The translations under genes and the position numbers were made by a program. Shown one piece after another: positions 57,786 to 64,000 of a DNA stretch of 64,000 nucleotides (the stretch's first letter is position 1; every line of letters begins with the position of its first letter). The stretch is from Acidaminococcus intestini DSM 21505 (GTDB lineage Bacteria; Bacillota; Negativicutes; Acidaminococcales; Acidaminococcaceae), in assembly GCF_000425045.1 (NCBI RefSeq), contig NZ_AULA01000008.1:1-64000 (forward strand), read 5' to 3'. The notes beneath the pieces were generated by a model. That model was given only the letters and a program-made list of their open reading frames with translations. It was not told the origin of the DNA and did no database searches.

Positions 57786-57986
57786 ATGGGTCGATTGCTG
57801 GTTACCATTGGCATCCTATTTGTCGTGATAGGTCTTTTTGTGGAGTTTGGCCCCCATTTCCTCCCATTGGGGCATTTGCCGGGGGACATTTCGATTACGG
57901 GAAAGCATGGCAGTTTCTATTTTCCTGTTGTCAGCTGTATTGTTGTTAGTATTGTGCTCAACGTGATCCTGTGTCTTTTTCATTGA
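57786..57986 (+). CDS. Small membrane protein, DUF2905-like
   Basis: A 66-residue protein with two transmembrane helices (about 4-22 and 46-64) joined by a loop with LPGDI. The G-x(n)-LG-x-LPGDI pattern is typical of DUF2905 proteins, whose function is unknown. ATG follows GGGGGAGGG, 20 bp after the secreted protein gene, so the two are probably co-transcribed. Confidence 0.75.
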   Translation: MGRLLVTIGILFVVIGLFVEFGPHFLPLGHLPGDISITGKHGSFYFPVVSCIVVSIVLNVILCLFH

Positions 57987-58004
57987 TAGGGGATCAATCG
58001 GGGG

Positions 58005-58046
58005 AAAGGGGGTAAGGGAACAGGTTTCCCTTATCCCTTTTCTTTA
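58005..58046 (+). terminator. Terminator before the alarmone synthetase gene
   Basis: AAAGGG and TAAGGGAA on the left pair with TTCCCTTA and CCCTTT on the right, with T-rich sequence after. Confidence 0.8.
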
Positions 58047-58089
58047 CTGTGCTCATTTTGTTTCAGATTATTTCCTTTTTGGGACTACC

Positions 58090-58098
58090 TGCTATGAT
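58090..58098 (+). promoter_or_regulatory. Extended -10 promoter of the synthetase/two-component operon
   Basis: TGCTATGAT (TATGAT 58093-58098), 40 bp before the ATG; no good -35 was found. Confidence 0.55.
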
Positions 58099-58137
58099 AC
58101 AATAAAGAAAGAACCGTAAAAGGAGGTCCATGCCACT

Positions 58138-58773
58138 ATGACACAACAAAATCCATCCTATGCCGATTGGCAGCCGACCCTGCAGCGCGTCATGACCTAT
58201 CTTGTTGGAAAAATTGAAGACTATAGCCGTGTCTGCAAGGAAAGAACAGGGGAGCCAGCCTATGAGCATTTGATTTACCGTGTCAAAAGCATTGACAGCA
58301 TGAACGAAAAGTGTGTGAGAAAGGGGCTTCCCGTATCGGCTCGCTCCGCTCTGCGGGAACTAAATGATGCCATTGGTATTCGGATTGTCTGTCGTTTTAT
58401 CGATGATATCTATACCAACCTTGAGGCCATCCGCAGCTTTACTTTCTGCCGGATCATCAAGGAAAAAGACTATATCAGTCACGTAAAACCGAATGGATAC
58501 CGCAGTTACCACATCATTATTGAAGTGACGGCCCCTTTTGAAGACATCGATGGAAAGAATCCAGGCCGTTTTTTTGCGGAGCTGCAGCTGCGGACCATTG
58601 CCATGGATTCCTGGGCAAGTTTGGAACATGAAGTGAAATACAAACAGGATATTGAAGATCCTGCCCTTATCATCGAAGAATTGAAACGCTGTGCTGATGA
58701 GCTTGCGGCCTGTGATCTTTCCATGCAGACCATTTCCCACCTCATCCGCAAAAATCATAAAAAGGAGTCTTAA
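58138..58773 (+). CDS. Small alarmone synthetase, RelQ/RelP type
   Basis: A 211-residue stand-alone (p)ppGpp synthetase without a hydrolase domain or TGS tail. The RelA/SpoT-like nucleotidyltransferase core has DAIGIRIVCRFIDD near 79, the acidic ExQLRT motif (FAELQLRTIAMDSWA) near 147 and NGYRSYH near 118, which are the G-loop and catalytic parts. Such enzymes make pppGpp or ppGpp under stress. The response regulator gene starts 3 bp later, so the two are co-transcribed. Confidence 0.88.
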   Translation: MTQQNPSYADWQPTLQRVMTYLVGKIEDYSRVCKERTGEPAYEHLIYRVKSIDSMNEKCVRKGLPVSARSALRELNDAIGIRIVCRFIDDIYTNLEAIRSFTFCRIIKEKDYISHVKPNGYRSYHIIIEVTAPFEDIDGKNPGRFFAELQLRTIAMDSWASLEHEVKYKQDIEDPALIIEELKRCADELAACDLSMQTISHLIRKNHKKES

Positions 58774-58776
58774 GGG

Positions 58777-59457
58777 ATGAATATCTTGCTTGCTGAAGAT
58801 GAAAAAGCCATGAGCATGGCCATTTCTGCTGTCCTTACCCATTCAGGCTATACGGTGGATACTGTGCAAAATGGGGCGGAAGCTGTCGAAGCGGCTGCGC
58901 AAAAGCCCTATGACTGTCTCATCTTTGATATTATGATGCCCATTAAAGATGGCGTAACGGCTCTTTCCGAAATCCGGCAAAGCGGCAATGAAACGCCGGC
59001 AATCTTTCTTACGGCAAAATCAGAAGTCGATGACCGTATCATGGGACTAGATGCTGGCGCTGATGATTACTTGACGAAACCCTTTGCCATGGGGGAACTG
59101 CTTGCCCGCATCCGTTCCATGACGCGGCGCCGTCAGAAGGACAGGGAAGATCTCACAACGGGTACGCTTACCCTTAAGGTCGGTGAAGGGGAACTTTCAT
59201 GTACCAGCAGTGTTCGCTTATCGGCTAAGGAAACGGCCCTGATGAAACTACTCATGCTCAATGAAGGAAAAACTCTTTCAACGGAGCTGCTCCTTTCCCA
59301 TGTCTGGCAGGATGAGGAAGAAAAAGGTCCTGGCGTGGTCTGGATATATATTTCTTATCTACGGGAGAAACTTCGGGCCATCGGCAGCCATTGCACCATA
59401 GAAGGTGAGGAAAATGGCAGTTTCCGCCTTGTTTCCCAGGAGGCCGCAAATGGCTGA
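58777..59457 (+). CDS. Response regulator, OmpR/PhoB type
   Basis: A 226-residue regulator. The receiver domain has the acidic pair in LAEDE, phosphoacceptor Asp51 in IFDIMMP and Lys near 101 in LTKPF. The winged-helix output domain occupies about 125-224. The kinase gene overlaps its 3' end by 8 bp. Targets unknown; the operon link to an alarmone synthetase suggests stress or envelope sensing. Confidence 0.92.
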   Translation: MNILLAEDEKAMSMAISAVLTHSGYTVDTVQNGAEAVEAAAQKPYDCLIFDIMMPIKDGVTALSEIRQSGNETPAIFLTAKSEVDDRIMGLDAGADDYLTKPFAMGELLARIRSMTRRRQKDREDLTTGTLTLKVGEGELSCTSSVRLSAKETALMKLLMLNEGKTLSTELLLSHVWQDEEEKGPGVVWIYISYLREKLRAIGSHCTIEGEENGSFRLVSQEAANG

Positions 59458-60712
59458 AATCCAGCGTCTGCGGCGCAAATTCATTCTCGTAGGCACTCTT
59501 GCCGTTATCATCATTGTGGTTGGCGCGTTGGGGCTCATCAATACCATTTCCTATATGCGTATGCAGCACTCCGTTTTTTCGCTCCTCACAAGTATCTCCG
59601 AAAATGGAGGGCAGCTGCCGCGGCGGGAAGGAGAACGGCCCTCTTCCTGGATTGAGGATCCGGACTGGTACAATGATTCCCCGGAATCGATCTATCAGAT
59701 CCGTTATTTTAGTATTGTTCTCGACCGCCTCGGCAATGTAGAAGATGTCAACCTTTCCCGCATTGCTTCCTTTAGTGAAAGTGAGGCGGTCCAAGTTGTC
59801 CGGAGCGTCATCGAATCACAGAGGGATCGGGGAATCTTTCGCAAGAACCGGGCAAGTTACAGCTATATGGTGACGCCCCTTGACAATCATCAATACCGTA
59901 TTGTCATTATGGATTCTACAAAGGACGTGGCAGCTGTGGAAAGCTTTGTCCGGTATTCCCTGCGCTTTGGTATTGGCTGCATTCTGGTTTATGTCCTTGT
60001 CCTGACCGGGCTTTGCAACCTTATCATCCGGCCCTTCGTCGATAATATGGAAAACCAGAAGCGTTTCATTACCAATGCTGGCCATGAACTCAAGACCCCG
60101 ATTGCCATCATTTCTGCCAATACGGAAGCCTTGGAACTCATTCAGGGAAAGAGTGAGTGGACGGCCAATATCCTGACGCAGGTCAAGCGCCTTTCCCGCC
60201 TCATCTCGAGCCTCATCACCCTTTCGAAGATGGGCGAAAAACGTAAGGAAGACCTGCAGAAAGAGGAGCTGGATTTGACGCCTCTTTTCAAGGATACGGT
60301 GGAGCAGTTCAGGCCTCTTGTCAAAGCGGATGATAAGACCCTATCCCTAACCGCACCGGATACCCTTCCTGTTATGACGGACCAGCGTTCCCTTGTGGAG
60401 CTGATCAATATCCTCATGGATAATGCGGTCAAATACTGTGACGCCAAAGGAACCATTGCAGCGTCGCTGACCCGAAGGGGCAAACAAGGTTTTGTCATTG
60501 CTATTTCCAATGCTTATGCCAAAGGGGAAGGAGAGGACTATTCTCATTATTTTGAGCGGTTTTATCGCGGTGACAGTTCCCATGACAGCACCATTCCTGG
60601 CTACGGGATTGGCTTATCCATGGCAAAGGAGATGGTCGCCCTCCTGGATGGACAGATCTCTGTATCCTATAAGGATCATATCATTACCTATGCGCTGACC
60701 TTCGAGCACTAA
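59450..60712 (+). CDS. Sensor histidine kinase
   Basis: A 420-residue membrane kinase with two helices (about 11-33 and 173-193) that bracket an external domain of about 140 residues without clear family marks. The phosphoacceptor His212 is in NAGHELKTPIA, the N-box is ILMDNAVKYC near 324, and the G-box GYGIGLSMAKEM is near 385. ATG at 59450 follows CCAGGAGG. Cognate to the preceding regulator. The signal is unknown. Confidence 0.92.
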   Translation: MAEIQRLRRKFILVGTLAVIIIVVGALGLINTISYMRMQHSVFSLLTSISENGGQLPRREGERPSSWIEDPDWYNDSPESIYQIRYFSIVLDRLGNVEDVNLSRIASFSESEAVQVVRSVIESQRDRGIFRKNRASYSYMVTPLDNHQYRIVIMDSTKDVAAVESFVRYSLRFGIGCILVYVLVLTGLCNLIIRPFVDNMENQKRFITNAGHELKTPIAIISANTEALELIQGKSEWTANILTQVKRLSRLISSLITLSKMGEKRKEDLQKEELDLTPLFKDTVEQFRPLVKADDKTLSLTAPDTLPVMTDQRSLVELINILMDNAVKYCDAKGTIAASLTRRGKQGFVIAISNAYAKGEGEDYSHYFERFYRGDSSHDSTIPGYGIGLSMAKEMVALLDGQISVSYKDHIITYALTFEH

Positions 60713-60760
60713 AAAAAGACCTGACAGGGCCACCTAGAAGCGGTTCTGCTGGGTCTTTTC
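60713..60760 (+). terminator. Terminator of the two-component operon
   Basis: AGACC and CAG on the left pair with CTG and GGGTCT on the right, flanked by A-run and TTTTC. Confidence 0.7.
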
Positions 60761-60838
60761 TGCATCTATGGGAATAATTAATCCAGTATAGCCCTCATCC
60801 GCCGTATTGGAGAAATCTTGTTTTTGCAACCATTCCCG

Positions 60839-61190
60839 TTATTCTTCTGTTTCGAGAATATCAATTCGTTCAATAAAAAAAATGACGGGACGCGTTCCAT
60901 AATTGCAGCAGGCAATCATCGTACGGTCATCACTTGTCCAGCCATGCATGATGGATCCGCACTGAAGGGGTGTATGGACATAGCGGCCGATGGTATCCCA
61001 CGCTTCTCCGCAAAAGCGCCCATTCATAAGATGATGAAAAACATCCTGTGTCGTCGTTCGTTTCAAAAGAAACGGATCCCCCCTTTTTGAAATAGGGACA
61101 GGGATCGGAATTAGAATTTGCAAGATAGGCTTTTTGGGATTCGGGAAAGATCTTGGTCTCAAGGTCGGTAATTCGGCATTCGTGCTGCAT
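60839..61190 (-). pseudogene. TIGR04076-like small protein gene with a homopolymer frameshift
   Basis: A gene of about 116 codons starts with ATG at 61190 (MQHECRITDLETKIFPES...) and ends at 60839 (...FIERIDILETEE). The two halves lie in different frames, joined at a run of six G on the coding strand (61078-61083), where removing one G restores FKKGDPFLLKR. The combined protein has CPYFKKG, GRFCGEAWDTI and ACCNYGTRPVIF, as in TIGR04076 proteins, whose function is unknown. Either the gene is broken, the run varies, or the assembly has one base too many. Confidence 0.75.
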
Positions 61191-61346
61191 AGGGGGCACC
61201 ACCTTTCTGGATTTTTTACTATTATATAGGAAACGTTGGATGAACACCAATAAAAACGTGCTTTTCTGATGAAAGCAAAAAGACATGATGCGAAAGAGGG
61301 GGAGCATCATGTCTTTTTTGCTGATATAAAAAGGAGTGGGAATACA

Positions 61347-61736
61347 TCAGTTTTCGTCAATGGGCTCGAACATATCCAGGGTTTCCAGGATGGGCAGGAG
61401 CTTTGTGACGCCGCAGGTAAAGAAGATAATGCGGATGACTTCAAAAATCTCATCCAAGGTGGCCCCATTTTCAAGGGCCAAGCGGGAATGAACCTTCATG
61501 GTTGTTTCCGTTCCCGTTGCCATTCCAATGGCCATAACGATGAGTTCGCGATATTTCCGCGGGATCTGAACATCTTTTTTGTTGCAGTTTACATACTGCT
61601 CGAGGAACATTTTTACAAGGGAGGGATCATTGCCCATGGTTCGATGGGAATCCATGATCTTGCCGCCGCGGGCTTCCTTCAGTTTCTGGAGAAAAGCACG
61701 GGATCGCTTCAGTTTTTCTTCATCCGTTTGTTTCAC
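61347..61736 (-). CDS. Carboxymuconolactone decarboxylase (CMD) family protein
   Basis: A 129-residue all-helical CMD-domain protein. The core segment RELIVMAIGMATGTETTMKVHSRLALENGAT (in part GTETTMKVHSRLAL near 75-88) keeps the His, but the CxxC pair of AhpD-type peroxidase partners is absent. So redox activity like that of AhpD is unlikely, and function is uncertain. Start is a GTG with AAGGTGAC upstream. It lies 11 bp after the OadA-like gene and is probably in its operon. Confidence 0.82.
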   Translation of the reverse strand: MKQTDEEKLKRSRAFLQKLKEARGGKIMDSHRTMGNDPSLVKMFLEQYVNCNKKDVQIPRKYRELIVMAIGMATGTETTMKVHSRLALENGATLDEIFEVIRIIFFTCGVTKLLPILETLDMFEPIDEN

Positions 61737-61747
61737 AGTAGGTCACC

Positions 61748-63124
61748 TTATCCTTTATATTTTTTTTTAAGAAAAGGCACGGCAATTTCGGGGAAGAGGG
61801 CATAGGTAAGCACATCTTCTCTTGTGCGTGCAAGCTCTCCTGCAGCCGTCCTTGCTTTTTCAAGGCCCGGTGCAATTCGGCTGCCCGGTCTAGAAAAGTC
61901 CGGTTCCTTTCCTTTTAGTGCTAATTTAGAAAGTTCCGCATCGATCTTTCCTGGCGGCATACCATATAGGCCGCGGCAGTAATTGGTCATTTCCTTGGAA
62001 ATCATGCCGTAGCGCTTTCCTGTGAGAACGTTGACCGTTGCCTGGGCGCCGCAGATCTGACTCGACGGCGTTGCAAGGGGCGGATAGCCCATATCGGCCC
62101 GGACTTGGATCACTTCTTTGAGGACTTTGGGAAGCCTGTCGGACATATTCATCGTTTTGAGCTGACTTTCGAGGTTCGAAAGCATCCCGCCCGGAATCTG
62201 ATGGTTCAGGCATCCTACGTCGACGCCAACGAGTTTCGTTGCCATGTCGGCATGGTTTTGTCTGACGGCAAGGAACTTCTTGTTGATGGCATCAAACTGT
62301 CCTAAACCAATCTTGGGGTCACGCGGCGTTCCCCGTAGGGCAGCAATATAGCTTTCAATGGGAGGATGAGCCGAGCTGAAGGCCATGGAAGAGACACATA
62401 CATCAAGACCGTCCACGCCAGCTTGGATGGCTTCCCAGTAGGCCATATCCGCAAGACCGCCCACGCAGTGGGCATGGAGATGAATGGGCACGGTCAATTC
62501 TTTCTTAAGGGCTCGAATGAGGTCGTAAGCTGCCTTTGGCGTCATGAGCCCGGCCATATCTTCTACGTGAATGGCAGACGCACCCATGGAAACCTGGTCC
62601 TTGGCATTTTGGACATAGCTTTCAATCGTATTGAAAGGACTGATGTTGTACTGCAGGGACCCTTCAATGATCTTCCCGGCCTTTTTGATGGCATCAAAAG
62701 CCGTTTCACAGTTCCTGAGGTCGCCTAGGGCATCAAAGGTAAGGAAAATATCGATGCCGTTATCGGCGGCACGGGCCACAAATTCTTCGACAACATCATC
62801 GGGGTAGGCCTGGTAGCCTACAAGGTTTTGGGCACGGAGCACCATTTTGAGCGGCGTCTTCTTGACATGCTGCTTAAAGATGCGGAGTCGCTCCCAAGGA
62901 TCTTCTTGAAGGTAACGGATACAGACGTCAAAGGTGGCGCCGCCCCACATTTCCATGGTCGCAAAGCCAACTTCGTCCATTTCCTCCAAGAGGGGAATCA
63001 TTTCGTCTGTTGTCATACGGGTTGCAAATAAGGATTGCTGTCCATCCCTGAATTCGACGCTATTGAACTGCAAGGGATGAGGATTGCCTGCGTAGTAAGG
63101 CACTTCTTTATGTGAAAAGAACAT
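61748..63124 (-). CDS. Carboxyltransferase, oxaloacetate decarboxylase alpha / pyruvate carboxylase B type, without biotin domain
   Basis: A 458-residue HMGL-like TIM barrel followed by a conserved carboxylase domain. The metal and substrate motifs FRDGQQSLFATRM near residue 27, FDALGDLRN near 130 and HLHAHCVGGLADMA near 215 are present. The C-terminus stops after PFLKKKYKG without a biotinyl domain, so a separate biotin carrier is needed. It could work in Na+-pumping decarboxylation or a transcarboxylase; the other subunits are not adjacent. ATG 63124 follows AAAGGA; a GTG 9 bp upstream is less likely. Confidence 0.88.
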   Translation of the reverse strand: MFFSHKEVPYYAGNPHPLQFNSVEFRDGQQSLFATRMTTDEMIPLLEEMDEVGFATMEMWGGATFDVCIRYLQEDPWERLRIFKQHVKKTPLKMVLRAQNLVGYQAYPDDVVEEFVARAADNGIDIFLTFDALGDLRNCETAFDAIKKAGKIIEGSLQYNISPFNTIESYVQNAKDQVSMGASAIHVEDMAGLMTPKAAYDLIRALKKELTVPIHLHAHCVGGLADMAYWEAIQAGVDGLDVCVSSMAFSSAHPPIESYIAALRGTPRDPKIGLGQFDAINKKFLAVRQNHADMATKLVGVDVGCLNHQIPGGMLSNLESQLKTMNMSDRLPKVLKEVIQVRADMGYPPLATPSSQICGAQATVNVLTGKRYGMISKEMTNYCRGLYGMPPGKIDAELSKLALKGKEPDFSRPGSRIAPGLEKARTAAGELARTREDVLTYALFPEIAVPFLKKKYKG

Positions 63125-63190
63125 AGGGAACACATCCTTTGATCAAATTCATCAGAAATTCGGATAGGCAGTCCGAAATCATCGATTTGT

Positions 63191-63252
63191 CGTTAGGTTT
63201 AACGTTATACTAGAGATAACTGAATCATAACCCACTTTGAATGGCTTGTCAA
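63191..63252 (-). promoter_or_regulatory. Promoter and palindromic operator of the carboxyltransferase gene
   Basis: On the minus strand, TTGACA (63252-63247) and TATGAT (63229-63224) are 17 bp apart. Downstream, at about +12 to +26, CGTTA and TAACG arms around 4 nt form a palindrome (63191-63204). This is a plausible roadblock operator for a LacI-type repressor, such as the one encoded next to it. Confidence 0.65.
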
Positions 63253-63305
63253 GAAATAATTTTCCGTATATTTAAAACTCCTGAAAACGCCGTCAACTTA
63301 ATAGA

Positions 63306-63343
63306 TAAAAAGAGTAGTGAAACTTGGGCTTCACTACTCTTTG
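63306..63343 (-). terminator. Terminator of the LacI-family gene
   Basis: AAAGAGTAGTGAA with TTCACTACTCTTT, 8-nt loop, followed on the minus strand by TTTT. Confidence 0.88.
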
Positions 63344-63347
63344 CTGA

Positions 63348-64000
63348 TTACAGGGAAAAACTTTCACGTAAGACGACTTTGGGCTGCAGGATCTTATGCA
63401 GGGGACCTGCTTCCTCGCCTGACAGAAGCTTCATGAGCATGGCTACGATTTCCCTACTCACTTCCTGCTGGGAAATCTCGATGACGCTGAGGGAGGGAAT
63501 AGTGTAAAGGGTTGTTTCAGGACTCATAAGGGATGTTGTAAGGATTTCCGTATCCTCGGGAACAGCTACGCCGCTGCGATGGAGTTCATAAAGGGCGCCT
63601 CTAGCAAGTTCATCCGCTTCGGAGTAGATGACAGGAGGGCGCTTTCCAAGACGCAGGTATTTTGCTGCTCCTTTCACGCCGCCTTCAATGGAATTATCAC
63701 AGTAGATGAGGGCTTCCGAGGCTATTTCGATGCCAAGTTCCTTGCAGGAAGTGAGGAAGGCTTTGGTACGGACTCCTGTTGCGACGTAAGGCGTTTTCCC
63801 CGCAAGAAGTGCGGCCTCTCTATAGCCTTTGTCATAAAGAAGACGGGCTGCCTCACGGCCGACGGCCTTGTCATCAACACTGATGGTGGAGTGCAGGGCG
63901 GACGTTCTGTTGATGAGAATGACCGGGGATTGGGAGGGGGTATTTTCAAGGAATTCCACATCATGGAGCGAGGACGCACCAATGATCATGGCATTGTAAC
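63348..64000 (-). CDS. LacI family transcriptional regulator, C-terminal part
   Basis: The frame is open to the window edge, so the DNA-binding N-terminus is outside. The visible 217 residues match the periplasmic-binding-like effector domain of LacI/GalR regulators: AMIIGASS, SPVILINR, SVDDKAVGREAARLLYDKGY, the sugar- or ligand-contact region and a C-terminal PKVVLRESF as in many family members (usual ending xLVxRES). Probably a dimeric repressor; the neighbouring carboxyltransferase promoter has a suitable operator. Confidence 0.9.
   Translation of the reverse strand, partial: YNAMIIGASSLHDVEFLENTPSQSPVILINRTSALHSTISVDDKAVGREAARLLYDKGYREAALLAGKTPYVATGVRTKAFLTSCKELGIEIASEALIYCDNSIEGGVKGAAKYLRLGKRPPVIYSEADELARGALYELHRSGVAVPEDTEILTTSLMSPETTLYTIPSLSVIEISQQEVSREIVAMLMKLLSGEEAGPLHKILQPKVVLRESFSL

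Noticed and set aside
60930-61310. A 126-codon minus-strand frame taken as a separate gene
   Set aside because: Its middle part is the N-terminal half of the frameshifted TIGR04076-like gene. The rest upstream and downstream reads out of frame.

Overview
The window is about 64 kb of chromosome with roughly 50% GC, dense co-oriented operons, strong Shine-Dalgarno sites and many intrinsic terminators. Gene content and order point to a Firmicute of the class Negativicutes, most likely Acidaminococcus or a close relative such as Phascolarctobacterium. The support is the Bacillus-like yaaO-to-ksgA gene order, CIRCE-controlled groESL, a PyrR-type attenuator, an oxaloacetate-decarboxylase-type carboxyltransferase, paired AbgT carriers and other amino-acid and peptide transport genes. 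The genus is an inference; no rRNA, tRNA or CRISPR was seen.

Layout. 1-976: edge of a DUF559 gene, relic DNA (a possible IS110 fragment) and the pyr leader with promoter, PyrR site and terminator. 977-10483: complete UMP operon pyrB-pyrC-carA-carB-pyrK-pyrD-pyrF-pyrE. 10527-11379: non-coding, first copy of a structured repeat. 11380-22502: information-processing cluster (Orn/Lys/Arg decarboxylase, tmk, holB, ricT, tRNA methyltransferase, rsmI, metG, tatD, G5/3D wall protein, rnmV, rsmA, Cys-rich protein). 22551-23282: second copy of the structured repeat. 23283-26521: groES-groEL, thiol peroxidase and a pseudogene. 26521-32675: Fsr-type efflux pump, two tandem AbgT transporters and an amidohydrolase. 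32942-35999: glycine betaine ABC transporter. 36042-39234: LysR regulator, aldo/keto reductase and iron alcohol dehydrogenase. 39563-43812: pstSCAB-phoU with Pho-box-like repeats. 43977-46339: AzlCD exporter and SstT symporter. 46668-49846: second DUF559 protein, trpS and a MATE pump. 50126-57307: purE-purF-purM-purN-purH-purD followed by an IMP dehydrogenase. 57437-60712: secreted beta-repeat protein, small membrane protein, small alarmone synthetase and a two-component system. 60839-64000: frameshifted TIGR04076-like gene, CMD protein, OadA-like carboxyltransferase and the C-terminal part of a LacI-family regulator.

Functionally the window holds the whole de novo route from bicarbonate and glutamine to UMP, much of the IMP route plus the first step to GMP, and uptake systems for phosphate, betaine, aromatic-acyl glutamate conjugates and serine/threonine.

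The most unusual signal is a pair of non-coding elements (10889-11212 and 22619-23159). They share promoter-like boxes at identical spacing and conserved blocks of 13-16 nt. Several helices differ in sequence but keep their pairing by compensatory changes, and one copy has a 212-nt domain inserted on a stem. This looks like an undescribed structured RNA or modular repeat family. Other points of note are a terminator-bearing purE leader, a switch-like leader before the first AbgT gene, a perfect 21-bp palindrome in the tpx promoter, a cyclohydrolase-only PurH, an atypical IMP dehydrogenase and a homopolymer frameshift at 61078-61083.
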